The notes: generated by a model not told the origin, from the letters alone. Positions 18,254 to 28,085 are shown, counted from the stretch's first letter. The stretch: DNA of 64,000 bases from Victivallis sp. Marseille-Q1083 (GCF_903645315.1 NZ_CAHJXL010000002.1:1-64000); one strand, 5' to 3'. A program made the numbers and translations.

Positions 18254-19750
18254 TTGCTGCCGAAATTTTATGAACGAACTGGTTATGAAAGGGATGTTAT
18301 CTTGAGTACTGTCAAGGAATTCGGTTATGACCGTCGGAGAATTGAGGCCGGAATTGCCCACATCGGAGTCGGAAATTTCCACCGTGCCCATGAGGAGTAT
18401 TATACCAATCAATTGCTCGAACAAGCCGACCAGCGCAACTGGGGAATTTGCGGCATTGCGCTGCTTCCTTCGGATGAAGCGCTGGTGAACGCGCTGCGCC
18501 GCCAGCAGGGGGAATACACTTTGACGGTCTGCGGCCGCGATGGCCGCGACGAAGTGTTCCGCATCGGTTCGCTGATCGAATTGTTGTGGAGTGTCGAAGC
18601 GCCGGAAGCGGTCATCGCGAAATTGGCCGATCCAGCCATCAAAATCATTTCGATGACCATCACCGAGGGCGGTTACAATCTTGACAAAGCGAGCGGTGAA
18701 TTCATGCTCGCCGATGAAAAGGTGCAGCACGACTTGAAGAATCCTGCTGCTCCGGTTACCGTTTTCGGCTTTATTGCCGCCGGTTTGCGCCGCCGCATGG
18801 AATTGGCCAACGGCCCGGTGACGATATTGAGTTGCGACAATCTTCAGCACAACGGGAATACCGCCCGCCGTGCCTTCATGGCTTTTATCGAAGCGCAGGA
18901 TCGGACGCTGGCCGGCTGGGTTGAGGCCAATGTGACATTCCCGAATTCGATGGTCGACCGCATCACGCCGGCGGTGCGGCCCGCCGACCGGGAACGTTTG
19001 AACGCCGCCAATGGCACCGCGGATGCGGCGCCGGTTTATTGCGAAGATTTCATCCAGTGGGTTATCGAGGACAAATTCAGCGCCGGCCGGCCGGCCTGGG
19101 AACGGGTCGGCGTCGATTTTACCGACGATGTGACCGCTTTTGAAAATATGAAGCTCAGTTTGCTGAACGCGTCGCACACAATGCTGTCCTATCCGGCTTT
19201 CCTGGCCGGCTACCGCAAGGTGGACGACGCCATGCACGATGAGCGTTTCGTCCGTTATCTGCGTGATTTCATGGACCGGGATATTACGCCTTATGTGCCG
19301 GCGCCGGGCACGATCAATCTGGCGGAGTACAAGCAGACGTTGCTCGAACGGTTCGGCAACCGTTCCGTGAGCGATCAACTGGCCCGGCTCTGTTTCGACG
19401 GCGTGTCCAAAATTCCGGTTTATCTCGCGCCCAATCTGGCCAAAATGCTGCGGGACGGGGCGGACTTGACCCGGGTGGCCTTCTTTGCGGCGGTTTATCG
19501 CCGTTATTTGAAGGGACCGGCCGATGACCGGGGGCAGGCGTATGCGGTTGACGAACCCTGGCTGACGGCGGCGGACCGCCAACTGATTGCCGAAGATGAT
19601 GCCGTCGCTTTCCTGGCGCTGTCGCCTTTTGCTTCGGTCGATTTGCAATGCGACGCCCGGTTTGTCGCGCTTTACCGGAAGATGGCGGCCGACGTGGAGG
19701 CCGATGGAACGTTGCCGGTGCTGGAAGCGATTCTGTCGCCGGACCGCTGA
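18254..19750 (+). CDS. mannitol dehydrogenase family oxidoreductase
   Basis: An NAD(P)-dependent polyol/uronate oxidoreductase of the mannitol 2-dehydrogenase, fructuronate reductase and tagaturonate reductase family. The N-terminal Rossmann signature HIGVGNFHRAHEEYY and the active-site segment MKLSLLNASH are present. Its Lys300, Asn305 and His308 match the catalytic Lys-Asn-His of mannitol 2-dehydrogenase. At 498 residues it is full length for the family. The substrate cannot be told from sequence. The frame opens with TTG at 18254; a second TTG at 18302 has a purine-rich site (aaaggga) upstream and is a reasonable alternative. The next gene, a sugar transporter, starts 4 bases after the stop, so the pair probably imports and oxidises or reduces one sugar or polyol. 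Confidence 0.85.
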   Translation: MLPKFYERTGYERDVILSTVKEFGYDRRRIEAGIAHIGVGNFHRAHEEYYTNQLLEQADQRNWGICGIALLPSDEALVNALRRQQGEYTLTVCGRDGRDEVFRIGSLIELLWSVEAPEAVIAKLADPAIKIISMTITEGGYNLDKASGEFMLADEKVQHDLKNPAAPVTVFGFIAAGLRRRMELANGPVTILSCDNLQHNGNTARRAFMAFIEAQDRTLAGWVEANVTFPNSMVDRITPAVRPADRERLNAANGTADAAPVYCEDFIQWVIEDKFSAGRPAWERVGVDFTDDVTAFENMKLSLLNASHTMLSYPAFLAGYRKVDDAMHDERFVRYLRDFMDRDITPYVPAPGTINLAEYKQTLLERFGNRSVSDQLARLCFDGVSKIPVYLAPNLAKMLRDGADLTRVAFFAAVYRRYLKGPADDRGQAYAVDEPWLTAADRQLIAEDDAVAFLALSPFASVDLQCDARFVALYRKMAADVEADGTLPVLEAILSPDR

Positions 19751-19754
19751 ATGG

Positions 19755-21074
19755 ATGCCGGGTATGGAGACGCGTACTGCCAATAAGCTCGGTCCGTTCA
19801 TCGTACTGACCTTCATCTACTTCATCGTCGGGTTCCTGACGACGGTCAACGGCCAATGCCAGGGCCCGCTGAAAACCGCTTTCCTGGCGGATGCGGGTGC
19901 GTTGAAAAATACTTTCATCACGCTGATTTCCTTCTTTTTCTTTCTGGGATATCTGCTGAACAGTCCGCTCGGCGGCCGCTGGATCAACCGGGTCGGCTAT
20001 AAGCGGACGCTGCTGCGGGCGCTCGGGATCATGATTGCCGGACTGGTGATGTTCTTTGCCTCCTCGTGGTTTACCGTCGCTTTTCCGGCGGTCATCGCGG
20101 TCCTCGGGCCGGCGCACATTCCGGCCGGTTATTTTATCTTCCTGACCGGTTCATTCCTGATGGGCACTGCGGCGGCCTTGTCGCAGGTGGTCATCAACCC
20201 CTATGTAGCCGCCTACGAGCTGCCGGGAACCCAGGCGGTACAGCGCATGAATATCGTCTGTGCCGTCAATTCGTTCGGCACGATGATCGCGCCTTTCTTC
20301 GTCACGACTCTGCTGTTCGGCGGCCGGGCGATGGAAGATGTCGAAGTGCGGCAGTTGATGATGCCGTTCCTGCTGCTGACCGTGTTCGTCGTGATCACCA
20401 CACTGGTGACCCGGCGGCTGTACATTCCCGACCTGACGAACACCCGGACGGAGGAAGGGGAGCGGTTGACCCGCAGCATCTGGTCGTTCCGTCATTTCAC
20501 GTTCGGAGTGATCGCCATTTTCTTCTATGTCGGCGCGGAGGTGGCGGTCGGCACCAACATCAACCTTCACGCGCTGGAATTGGACGGCAACGGCGCCTTG
20601 CTGCATTTTTTCGGCCGGAACCGCCTGATGATCGGTGATCTCGACCTCGGGATTCCGGCGCTGCTGGCGACGATTTACTGGGGCGGCATGATGATCGGAC
20701 GCATGGTTTCCGGAGGGATGAACCGTATTTCGCCGCGCGTTCAGTTGACCGTCTCAACCATTGCCGCCGCCTTGCTGATGGGCGTCGCCATCCTCACCAG
20801 CAACCTCTGGCTGATGGCGTTGCTCGGGCTCTTCCACTCCGTGATGTGGGGGTGCATTTTCACGCTCGCAGTCAAAGGGCTGGACAAATACACCGCCAGG
20901 GCTTCCGGCATTTTCATGATGGGAGTTTTCGGCGGCGCCGTTTTTCCGGTTCTGCAGGGCGTGGCGGCCGATCTGCTCGGTTCCTGGCGCTGGACCTGGT
21001 TGATTGTCGTTGCCTGTGAACTGGTGATGCTTTTTTACGCGCTCGTCGGTTCGCGCTGCCGTGAACAGGCCTGA
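19755..21074 (+). CDS. MFS sugar transporter, FucP-like (FGHS family)
   Basis: A 440-residue protein with about 12 membrane helices. It starts at MPGMETRTANKLGPF, with METRT at 19764 as an alternative. The N-terminal helix FIVLTFIYFIVGFLTTVNGQCQGPLK and LSQVVINPYVAAYELPGTQAVQRMNIVCAVNSFGTMIAP are typical of the fucose/glucose/galactose:H+ symporter group, as is the late MWGCIFTLAVKGL...GIFMMGVFGGAVFP. It should sit in the cytoplasmic membrane. Its coupling to the polyol-dehydrogenase-type gene suggests a shared substrate. L-fucose is possible given fucosidases and fucU nearby, but this is not proven. Confidence 0.88.
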   Translation: MPGMETRTANKLGPFIVLTFIYFIVGFLTTVNGQCQGPLKTAFLADAGALKNTFITLISFFFFLGYLLNSPLGGRWINRVGYKRTLLRALGIMIAGLVMFFASSWFTVAFPAVIAVLGPAHIPAGYFIFLTGSFLMGTAAALSQVVINPYVAAYELPGTQAVQRMNIVCAVNSFGTMIAPFFVTTLLFGGRAMEDVEVRQLMMPFLLLTVFVVITTLVTRRLYIPDLTNTRTEEGERLTRSIWSFRHFTFGVIAIFFYVGAEVAVGTNINLHALELDGNGALLHFFGRNRLMIGDLDLGIPALLATIYWGGMMIGRMVSGGMNRISPRVQLTVSTIAAALLMGVAILTSNLWLMALLGLFHSVMWGCIFTLAVKGLDKYTARASGIFMMGVFGGAVFPVLQGVAADLLGSWRWTWLIVVACELVMLFYALVGSRCREQA

Positions 21075-21098
21075 CGGATTCCGCCGGGCCGGCGGGTG

Positions 21099-21142
21099 GC
21101 GTTTTCATTTCCATCGGCCGGGTTGGACAGAAATGAAAACGC
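21099..21142. terminator. convergent-gene hairpin, probable bidirectional terminator
   Basis: A perfect 13-bp inverted repeat (gcgttttcatttc and gaaatgaaaacgc) with an 18-base loop. It lies between the transporter gene and the convergent DUF1846 gene. T-rich arms on both strands fit termination in either direction. Confidence 0.65.
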
Positions 21143-21160
21143 AATAAAACGGGTACCGCG

Positions 21161-22681
21161 TCAGTCGACGAAAAGATCCCGGCCGGCGAATACCGGGTCG
21201 CTGGTCAAATTGATTCCCAGTTTGCGCAGACCCGCTTCGTCGCCCGGCGTCGGCAGGTGGCTCAAATGCATTTCACAGCCGGCCAGCCGCTTCAACTGCT
21301 TCATGGCCAGGTTGGCGGCCGGATTGGACGGTACACTGACACTGAGGGCGATCAGCGTTTCGTCCAGGTCGAGGCTCAGGCGTTTGCTGCGCAGGATTTC
21401 CTTTTTCAACGACCCGACCGAGTCGATGACTTCCGGCGACAGCAACAGCAGTTCGTCCGGCAGACCGGCCAGGTGTTTGATGGTGTTGAGAATGCAGCTG
21501 GCCGCCGCGTGCAGCAGCGGCGAATTCTTGCCGGCGATGACGGTCTGGTCCGGCAGTTGGAGCGCTGCTCCGCAATAAAAACCGTCGTTGCCTTTGCCGG
21601 GCGTGCTGGCGGCCGCCTTGGCGGTTTCCCGGGCGTTCAATACGGTGGGCCGGTCGGTTTCGGAGACGCCGAGATCGTCCATCAGCAGTTTTACCCGGTC
21701 GACGGTCTGCTGGTCGGCCACTCCCATGACGTATTCGCATTGATAGCGGAAATAGCGCCGGATCACTTCCTGAATGGCCGCTTCCCGGACGACCGCGTCG
21801 TCAGTGATGGCGAAGCCCACCCGGTTGACGCCCATGTCGGTCGGCGACTGATAGAGTTGCTCCTTGTTCATGATTTTGGCGCAGATCCGTTTGACCACCG
21901 GGAAGATTTCGATGTCGCGGTTGTAGTTGATCGCCGTCTGCTGATAGGCGGCCAGATGAAACGGATCGACCATGTTGATGTCGGCGATGTCGGCGGTGGC
22001 CGCTTCGTAGGCGAGGTTGACCGGGTGATCGAGCGGCAGGTTCCAGACCGGGAAGGTCTCGAATTTGGCATAGCCGGCGGCGACGCCGCGTTTGTATTCA
22101 TGGTAAACCTGAGACAGGCAGGTGGCCATTTTGCCGCTGCCGCCGCCGGGACCGGTGACGATGACGATCGGTTTGTCGCTCTCGATATAGCTGTTGGCGC
22201 CGTAACCGTCGTCGCTGACGATCGTGTCGATGTCGGTCGGGTAACCTTTGATGCTGCGGTGGGTATAGGTGGTGATCTGGCGGCGCGCCAGCTTATTGAT
22301 GAAATTGCGCACCATCGGCTGGTCCTCGTAGCGGGTGACGACGACCGCCTTGACCGGCAGCCCCCAGTCGCGCAGATTGTCGATCAGCCGCAAGGTGTCC
22401 AGATCGTAGGCGATGCCGAAATCCGCCCGGATTTTCTTGCGTTCGATGTCGCCGGCGTAAATGCAGATGACGATATCGATTTTGTCCTTGAGCATCTGCA
22501 GCAGTTGAATTTTGACATTCGGAGCGAAACCGGGCAGGATCCGGGCGGCGTGATAGTCGTAGGCCAGCTTGCCGCCGAATTCCAGGTAAAGTTTATTGTC
22601 GAACTTGGCGGCCCGCTCCAGGATGGCCGCCGATTGCTCGGCCAGATATTTGGCGTTGTCGAAACCGATGCTCTTCATCAT
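21161..22681 (-). CDS. DUF1846 (UPF0371) family protein
   Basis: A 506-residue protein with the hallmarks of the DUF1846 family: the start IGFDNAKYLAEQSAAILERA, LYLEFGGKLAYDYHAARILPGF, and a central VIVTGPGGGSGKMATCLSQVYHE loop that looks nucleotide-binding. The length is usual for the family. The biochemical role is unknown. It lies 17 bases downstream of the methionine-pathway gene and is probably co-transcribed with it. Two adjacent ATG codons open the gene. Confidence 0.9.
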   Translation of the reverse strand: MMKSIGFDNAKYLAEQSAAILERAAKFDNKLYLEFGGKLAYDYHAARILPGFAPNVKIQLLQMLKDKIDIVICIYAGDIERKKIRADFGIAYDLDTLRLIDNLRDWGLPVKAVVVTRYEDQPMVRNFINKLARRQITTYTHRSIKGYPTDIDTIVSDDGYGANSYIESDKPIVIVTGPGGGSGKMATCLSQVYHEYKRGVAAGYAKFETFPVWNLPLDHPVNLAYEAATADIADINMVDPFHLAAYQQTAINYNRDIEIFPVVKRICAKIMNKEQLYQSPTDMGVNRVGFAITDDAVVREAAIQEVIRRYFRYQCEYVMGVADQQTVDRVKLLMDDLGVSETDRPTVLNARETAKAAASTPGKGNDGFYCGAALQLPDQTVIAGKNSPLLHAAASCILNTIKHLAGLPDELLLLSPEVIDSVGSLKKEILRSKRLSLDLDETLIALSVSVPSNPAANLAMKQLKRLAGCEMHLSHLPTPGDEAGLRKLGINLTSDPVFAGRDLFVD

Positions 22682-22698
22682 TATGAAACTGCTCCCCG

Positions 22699-24528
22699 CT
22701 AGTTTTTTGCCACTTCGATTGCGCTGTTGACGTTGCCGAACGGCGCGCTGATTTGAATGCCGTCGATGGCGTCGCGCAACGCCGCCACCGTTTCCCGGGC
22801 GATGTCGATGCCGACCCTGCGCTGATCGTCCCGGCTTTGCGCCCGGGCCATCCGGGTCATGATTTGATCCGGCACGACGACGCCCGGCACTTCATTTTTC
22901 ATGAATTCGGCATTGCGGTAGCTGGCCAGCGGCCAGATGCCGGCGATGACCGGCACCCGGAAATTTTCCATCGCCTCCAGCAGCCGCAGCACCGGTTCGA
23001 CGGCGAATGCCGGCTGCGTGATGATGAACGAAGCGCCGGCTTCCACCTTTTCCCGCAGCCGCCGCAGTTCGCGCTCCATGTCCAGCGCGTTGGGGTCGGC
23101 GCCGGCGCCGCAGAAGAAGCTGGTCGGCGCGCCGAGTGATTTGCCGCCGATGTCGATGCCGCGATTGAGTCTCGAGGCGAATTTCAGGATGCCGATCGAA
23201 TCGACGTCGAAGACGGCGGACGCGAACGGATAGTCGCCGAGTTTCGGCGGATCGCCGGTGATGAACAGAATGTTGTTGATGTGTTCCCAGGCGCAGCCGA
23301 GCAGGTCGGCCTGCATGCCGATCAGGTTTTTGTCGCGGCAGCAGCAGTGCAGGATGACCTCGATGCCGGCCTGTTTCTGGATTTCATTGGCGGTGACCGA
23401 CGGAGAAATGCGGGAACTGGCGCGCGGGCCGTCCGGCAGATTGATCGCGTCGATGCCGGCGGCTTTGCAGACGCGGGCTTTTTCGATGGTCGAACTCAAG
23501 TCGAAACCGCGCGGCGGCGTGATTTCGATGCTGCTGACGAATTCGCCGCGGCAGAGCTTGGCCGCCAGCGCGGAACGCTCCGCCGGCGGAATCGGTTCGA
23601 ACTGCTCCTCGACGGCCGGCACGACCTCCACCGGCGGCAGGTGCGCCCGCCGGGTCAGCGGCGTGATGCTGCGGGCGATGTCCCGGATATGTTCCGGGCC
23701 GATGCCGCAGCAGCCGCCGATGCCGCGGGCGCCGAGGTTGGCGTAACGCAGCGCGTAGGTGGTCAGGTATTCCGGGCTGCACATGTAAATCATCCGGTTG
23801 TCGACGCTCTTGGGAACGCCGGCGTTCGGCTGGACGATGACCGGATAGTGGCTCAGCGGCAATAATTTTTCCAGCGCGTCGAGCATCGGTTCCGGGCCGA
23901 TATCGCAGTTGAGCCCGACCGCGGTCGGCCGGCGTTCGCTGCGGTCCAGCAGGGCGAGAATGGCGCTCAGCGGTTCGCCGTAAACGGTCTCCAGGTCGCG
24001 GTCGACGGCGAAGCTGAAGACGAACGGCAGCCGGCCGAAACGGTTGACGGCGGCGATGGCGCACTCGGTGCCGATCTGCGACGACAGCGTTTCGAACATC
24101 AGAAAATCACTGCCGGCCGCTTCCAGCGCCTGGATTTGCTCGCCGAGGATTTCGACGCCTTCGTCGAAACTGATCTGGCCGCTGGCCACCTCTTTGCCGA
24201 GCGGTCCGAGCGAGGCGGCGACCAGGGTGTTTTCGGCGCATTGCGACCGGGCGAGCCCGACGGCGGCGGTATTGATTTCGACACATTTTTCCGCCAGGCC
24301 GAACCGGGCGAGTTTCTGGCGGTTGGCGCCGTAGCTGTTGGTGGTGACGACTTCGGCACCGGCTTCGACATAGCTGCGGTGGATGTCGCCGACCACTTTG
24401 GGATTGGTCAGGTTCAGGCTCTCATAAGAGGTGTTGACGAAAAAATTCCGTTTGTAAAATTCCGTGCCGGTGGCGCCGTCGAAAATGACGACGTGATCTT
24501 GCAGGCGTTCTTTCAGCAGGTCTGTCAT
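22699..24528 (-). CDS. bifunctional homocysteine S-methyltransferase / methylenetetrahydrofolate reductase
   Basis: A 609-residue fusion. Residues 1-300 form a homocysteine methyltransferase domain with IFDGATGTEFYKR and the zinc-binding cysteines in GARGIGGCCGIGPEH. Residues about 325-600 form a MetF-type barrel (SSIEITPPRGFD, ILHCCCRDKNLIGMQADLLG, FITGDPPKLG). The fusion architecture equals Bacillus YitJ. It should make methyl-THF and methylate homocysteine to methionine in the cytoplasm. It heads a two-gene unit with the DUF1846 gene. I looked for a SAM riboswitch in the leader and did not find one. Confidence 0.92.
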   Translation of the reverse strand: MTDLLKERLQDHVVIFDGATGTEFYKRNFFVNTSYESLNLTNPKVVGDIHRSYVEAGAEVVTTNSYGANRQKLARFGLAEKCVEINTAAVGLARSQCAENTLVAASLGPLGKEVASGQISFDEGVEILGEQIQALEAAGSDFLMFETLSSQIGTECAIAAVNRFGRLPFVFSFAVDRDLETVYGEPLSAILALLDRSERRPTAVGLNCDIGPEPMLDALEKLLPLSHYPVIVQPNAGVPKSVDNRMIYMCSPEYLTTYALRYANLGARGIGGCCGIGPEHIRDIARSITPLTRRAHLPPVEVVPAVEEQFEPIPPAERSALAAKLCRGEFVSSIEITPPRGFDLSSTIEKARVCKAAGIDAINLPDGPRASSRISPSVTANEIQKQAGIEVILHCCCRDKNLIGMQADLLGCAWEHINNILFITGDPPKLGDYPFASAVFDVDSIGILKFASRLNRGIDIGGKSLGAPTSFFCGAGADPNALDMERELRRLREKVEAGASFIITQPAFAVEPVLRLLEAMENFRVPVIAGIWPLASYRNAEFMKNEVPGVVVPDQIMTRMARAQSRDDQRRVGIDIARETVAALRDAIDGIQISAPFGNVNSAIEVAKN

Positions 24529-24861
24529 AGTGAACCAGTCGTTTTATCCTAATTTCTTAAACTTGCACCTTATTCCCAAGCCGGACGTTCGGAGCTGTTT
24601 GGCGGTTTTGCATGATTTCCCGGGATTGTTCCTGCCGAACCGCGGACGACCTCGCCGGTGCGGTCGTCCTCCAGCGGAAGGAAGCTCTCATCATTGACTA
24701 TAACCGCATACTATACCACCTGAACCGGCAAAGTAAAACCGCGGCCGGACAAAATTCCGCTCCGATTTCATCAATCATGTCGTGGAGAGGGGGGCCGGTT
24801 GTTCAAGCCGTCCGTGTGGCGGGCGGAGGCGAAGGAGCCTGTAGAGCCGCTTCCCGGCGTC
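24529..24861. other. intergenic region with one perfect hairpin
   Basis: About 330 bases between an AraC gene end and the methionine-pathway gene start. It holds a perfect 8-bp inverted repeat GGACGACC/GGTCGTCC (24644-24651 and 24662-24669, 10-base loop) without a T-run. This could be the terminator-like end of the AraC transcript or a leader element of the minus-strand methyltransferase gene. No other gene or RNA is recognisable. Confidence 0.45.
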
Positions 24862-25686
24862 TTATTCTTCCCGGCCGGAAAATTTGCCCTGCTTGCGAAA
24901 CTGGGCCGGGGAAATGCCGCGATATTTCCGGAACATGCGGCTGAAATAATAACGGTCGCAGAAGCCGGCTTCGGCGGCGATTTCGTTGATCGACAGGTTG
25001 GAGCGCACCAGCAGCAGTGCCGCATGGCGCAGTTTGATGTCCAGCAGATAACGCTGCGGCGGAATGCCGAAGCTGTCGAGAAATTTCTTGCAGAAGACGC
25101 TCCGGCTCATTTTGGCCATCGCCGCCAGTTCGTTGTTCGACGGCGACTGCGTCGGATTCTGCCGCAGGTAATGCAGAATCTGGATCAGCGCGGAGTTGAT
25201 TTGCGTGTAGTTGTCGAGATAGTCCGGCGGCAACAGAGACAGCGCGACATTGACGATCGCCGCGCAGAGCAGCGACAACCGTTCGGCGGCCTGCCGTCCG
25301 GCCAGTTGTTCGCCGGCCTGGTCGATCAGCTCCAGCAGGAGCGCCGAGGCGGGCAGGCGCAGGCAGAAGTCATGGCAGTTCAGAAACGCGCCGCCGGCCA
25401 GAAAATGCAGGTAGAATTTTTCGATCTTGCCGCCGTCGGTGGCGGTGTCGAATTCGGTTTCCGGCGCGATCAGCCAGATTTCACCCGGCTGCATTTTGAT
25501 GACCTGCTCCCGGTAATAGAGGATGCCTTTGTCATTGTAAGGCCGGTAAAGCCGCCAGTAGGGCACTTTCAGAATGGTCGATTTGAAATCCCAATCCAGG
25601 ATGACATCTTTCCGGCAGTAGAGGATCTCGACCGGAATGCTCTTCGGCTGGATTGCCTCGTGATTGATGACGACGGGCGACGGCAT
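24862..25686 (-). CDS. AraC family transcriptional regulator
   Basis: A 274-residue protein counted from MPSPVVINHE; the frame is open 23 residues further up but without family likeness. The N-terminal cupin-like sensing domain has YWRLYRPYNDKGILYYREQV and GEIWLIAPETEFDT. The C-terminal double helix-turn-helix has LAAMAKMSRSVFCKKF and INEIAAEAGFCDRYYFSRMFRKYRGISPAQFR. It is a clear paralogue of the regulator at 44085-44906. It is divergent from the pilin-like gene at 25991, whose promoter carries a conserved palindrome, and probably controls it. Confidence 0.88.
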   Translation of the reverse strand: MPSPVVINHEAIQPKSIPVEILYCRKDVILDWDFKSTILKVPYWRLYRPYNDKGILYYREQVIKMQPGEIWLIAPETEFDTATDGGKIEKFYLHFLAGGAFLNCHDFCLRLPASALLLELIDQAGEQLAGRQAAERLSLLCAAIVNVALSLLPPDYLDNYTQINSALIQILHYLRQNPTQSPSNNELAAMAKMSRSVFCKKFLDSFGIPPQRYLLDIKLRHAALLLVRSNLSINEIAAEAGFCDRYYFSRMFRKYRGISPAQFRKQGKFSGREE

Positions 25687-25850
25687 TGGCGGAACTCCAT
25701 TTTTTTGTCTTTGCTGCCACGGCGGCGATCGGATTTCATCGTGTGTCCGGGGCATTTCGAACGGTCGGCCGGACTGAAAAGAATCCTTGCTCTTCTAAAT
25801 ATAAATGCCTCTTTGCGAAAAAACAAACGGATTTTTGAGAAAAAAAGGAT

Positions 25851-25909
25851 GATTGTACACAAAAATAAGACATTTGTGCATTGTGATTTCGCCGAAAATT
25901 TAATATTAT
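25851..25909 (+). promoter_or_regulatory. operator plus promoter of pilin-like gene 1
   Basis: An inverted repeat TACACAAA-N9-TTTGTGCA (25856-25880) abuts a -35 box TTGTGA (25881-25886). After 17 bases comes a -10 box TATTAT (25904-25909). The same arrangement occurs at 27078-27136, with 32 of 40 positions identical and most differences confined to the spacer of the palindrome. Placement next to the -35 box suggests an activator site, most likely for the divergent AraC regulator. Confidence 0.75.
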
Positions 25910-25990
25910 TCCTTATAGTGACTATGCCAAACGGTTTGGAATAGCAAAAAATCGGAGAACGAAAAACCTACTAACCTAAGGAGAAAGCAA

Positions 25991-26692
25991 ATGGAAAGCA
26001 GGAAACGGGATTTTACATTGATTGAATTGTTGGTTGTCATCGCGATCATCGCGATTCTGGCCAGCATGCTGCTGCCGGCGCTCGGCAAAGCCAAAGCGGC
26101 GGCCCAGCGGATCAAATGCGTCAGCAACTTGAAACAGATGGGGCTGGCGGCGGTCTTTTACAACAACGACAACGAAGATTTCGTGCCGCCGTCGGTTGGC
26201 AACGGACCGAATGGTGAGCCGCTGGAGCAATTGACCTTCTGTTACCGGCCGACTGCCGACGAAGAGGCGAAAGGGTGGGGCGGCAGTCTGGGCCGGTACA
26301 TTGAAGGCGATGTTTTCAAATGTCCGAATTCCGCCGTCAAATCGACGCTGCCGGATTGGTTCCAGACCAACTATGGACTCAACATTACCGTCAGCCATTT
26401 CCGCTATTGGGATCAGGCGAACGCCAACTGGCAGAAAATCACTGAATTTCAGCAGCCCAGCGTCGGTATTTTGATCGGCGAAACCTATGATCCGATTCGG
26501 GACTGGTCGTGCGAAACTCTGATTCTGCATCCGGGATTTCCGGACTATTTCGATTTCATCCGCCATGCGCGGCTGATGAATGTCGCCTATCTCGACGGTC
26601 ACGTCAGCCAGGTGCGGGAGCAGTTCATGAAACAGGATGCCTGGGCAACGAAGGAAATGAGAGATTTCTGGGGGATGGACAAGCAGCGGTAA
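25991..26692 (+). CDS. prepilin-like H-X9-DG protein 1
   Basis: A 233-residue protein with a type IV/type II prepilin signal [26 protein letters not shown] near the N-terminus (cleavage before F, then the hydrophobic helix). The globular part has [19 protein letters not shown] and a C-terminal H-x9-DG motif ([13 protein letters not shown]). Such proteins are very numerous in Lentisphaerota and related phyla and should be processed by a prepilin peptidase and assembled in or on the envelope. The Shine-Dalgarno AAGGAG is well placed. Its function in glycan uptake or enzyme display is inferred from context. Confidence 0.88.
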   Translation: MESRKRDFTLIELLVVIAIIAILASMLLPALGKAKAAAQRIKCVSNLKQMGLAAVFYNNDNEDFVPPSVGNGPNGEPLEQLTFCYRPTADEEAKGWGGSLGRYIEGDVFKCPNSAVKSTLPDWFQTNYGLNITVSHFRYWDQANANWQKITEFQQPSVGILIGETYDPIRDWSCETLILHPGFPDYFDFIRHARLMNVAYLDGHVSQVREQFMKQDAWATKEMRDFWGMDKQR

Positions 26693-27077
26693 TTTCGCCG
26701 CGGCTGGTGAAGGCCGGTTGATTTCACGCGAAGTCGGACAGGGGAATCGCCGGTCTTTCCTGCATCATAAAGGAGATTGAGGTTTTGACCGGTTGCAGCC
26801 GGCCGGCGGACCGGCCGGGAAACAAGATGGAGGCTGGTTGGAGAAGGTTGTCGGAAAAGGAGGACAGGTTGGATTCGAAGAAAAGGTTGGCGGAAGAATA
26901 TCCGGCAGGGCGGCAACAGTTTGAACAGGAGGCGGACTGATTTTACCGCCGGATTGCCCGGGTGGTGGAAATTATCGATATTCGAAGCGGGTTTCGGTGT
27001 GGAATGGAAAAGCGTAATATAGTTCGGAAATTTATTTCAGGAAATGGAAAAAATTGATTTTTTTTTGAAAAACGGAC
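26693..27077. other. intergenic stretch without a supported gene
   Basis: Between the two pilin-like genes, before the second operator. It contains a short open frame from ATG 26827 ending at 26940 that I do not regard as a gene. No terminator with a clear T-run was found. Confidence 0.4.
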
Positions 27078-27136
27078 GATTATACACAAAATCGTATCAT
27101 TTGTGCATTGCGATTTCTGGAAAAATATTGTATAAT
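27078..27136 (+). promoter_or_regulatory. operator plus promoter of pilin-like gene 2
   Basis: An inverted repeat TACACAAA-N9-TTTGTGCA (27083-27107) immediately precedes a -35 box TTGCGA (27108-27113). After 17 bases comes a consensus -10 box TATAAT (27131-27136). It repeats the layout of 25851-25909 with the same half-sites and spacing. Confidence 0.78.
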
Positions 27137-27219
27137 TTTCCTAGATACTGATATCAGAGCGTTTGCTTGAGCAGCCTGGATATTCAAGAAAACTAAACCT
27201 TTAATGAAGGAGAATCCAA

Positions 27220-27954
27220 ATGGAACGGAAATCGAATCGTGCTTTCACATTGATTGAATTGCTGGTTGTCATCGCGATCATTGCCATTCTGGCCAGTATG
27301 CTGCTGCCGGCGCTCGGCAAGGCCAAAACCAAGGCCATCTCGATCAAATGCGTCGGCAATTTGAGGCAGCAGGGGGTTGCCGAAGCCATGTACGGCCTGG
27401 ACAATGACGATTATCTCACGTACGGTTTCTGGGACAATCCGTCCAAGTTCGACACCAGCTGGTTCAGCCAGTTGAACAGTTATCTGGGCAGCCCGGAGGT
27501 GTTGACCTGTCCGGCTTACAGCGCGGAGAAATTGACCGGCTGGATGAATATCGTCGATGAGGACAATGACTTCATCGAAGCATTTTCCGGTTCTTACGGC
27601 CACAATGTCTATCTCGGCGCCGACAGCACCCTGTGGCGTCCGGCTGGAAAAGGCCCGGTTTTGAAATTGTCCTCGCTGCAAAGCGCCGCTCCGGTGGTCG
27701 GAGACATCAAGCGCCACGGTTATATGAGCCCCGGCGACATCAATCTGACCACCATGCTGAACGGCACCGATGCGCCCGGCAGTTGCGTGTCCGTCCGTCA
27801 TGGCAATAAGGTCAATCTGGTTTTCAGCGACGGCCACGCCGGCACGCTTGGCGCCCAGGAATTCCTCGGCGAAGCGTATAAAGCGTCCGAACGGGCGATC
27901 GGCAATGTCGCCGATGACAATGCTTCGATTTGTTTTTGGTTCATGGGGTACTAA
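27220..27954 (+). CDS. prepilin-like H-X9-DG protein 2
   Basis: A 244-residue protein with prepilin signal [21 protein letters not shown], the [24 protein letters not shown] segment and a C-terminal H-x9-DG motif ([16 protein letters not shown]). It resembles the protein at 45183-45893 more than the one at 25991-26692 in its C-terminal half. It starts after AAGGAG. It heads a plus-strand run with a hydrolase-like protein, a GH95 fucosidase and fucU, so it probably belongs to that catabolic unit. Confidence 0.88.
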   Translation: MERKSNRAFTLIELLVVIAIIAILASMLLPALGKAKTKAISIKCVGNLRQQGVAEAMYGLDNDDYLTYGFWDNPSKFDTSWFSQLNSYLGSPEVLTCPAYSAEKLTGWMNIVDEDNDFIEAFSGSYGHNVYLGADSTLWRPAGKGPVLKLSSLQSAAPVVGDIKRHGYMSPGDINLTTMLNGTDAPGSCVSVRHGNKVNLVFSDGHAGTLGAQEFLGEAYKASERAIGNVADDNASICFWFMGY

Positions 27955-28085
27955 ATTACTCCAGCCGCCATCGATTCATGCCGCCGGCTGATGGGGCTCG
28001 GTGATTCCGGGCAGGATAAGAATTGGAATCTTCATGATGCGTCGGGATTCGGGCTGGGAAGTCGTATTTTTAGATTACGGAGGAA

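Noticed and set aside
18227-19816. Long minus-strand frame opposite the mannitol dehydrogenase-family gene
   Set aside because: No recognisable domain; the plus-strand protein shows complete family motifs.
24529-24700. Possible SAM, SAH or cobalamin riboswitch before the methionine-pathway gene
   Set aside because: Neither conserved core sequences nor the multi-stem pattern could be found on the minus strand; only one simple hairpin is present.
26827-26940. Short 37-codon frame with a charged amphipathic translation between the two pilin-like genes
   Set aside because: No ribosome-binding site of note, no homology that I can recognise, and it lies in an otherwise featureless spacer.
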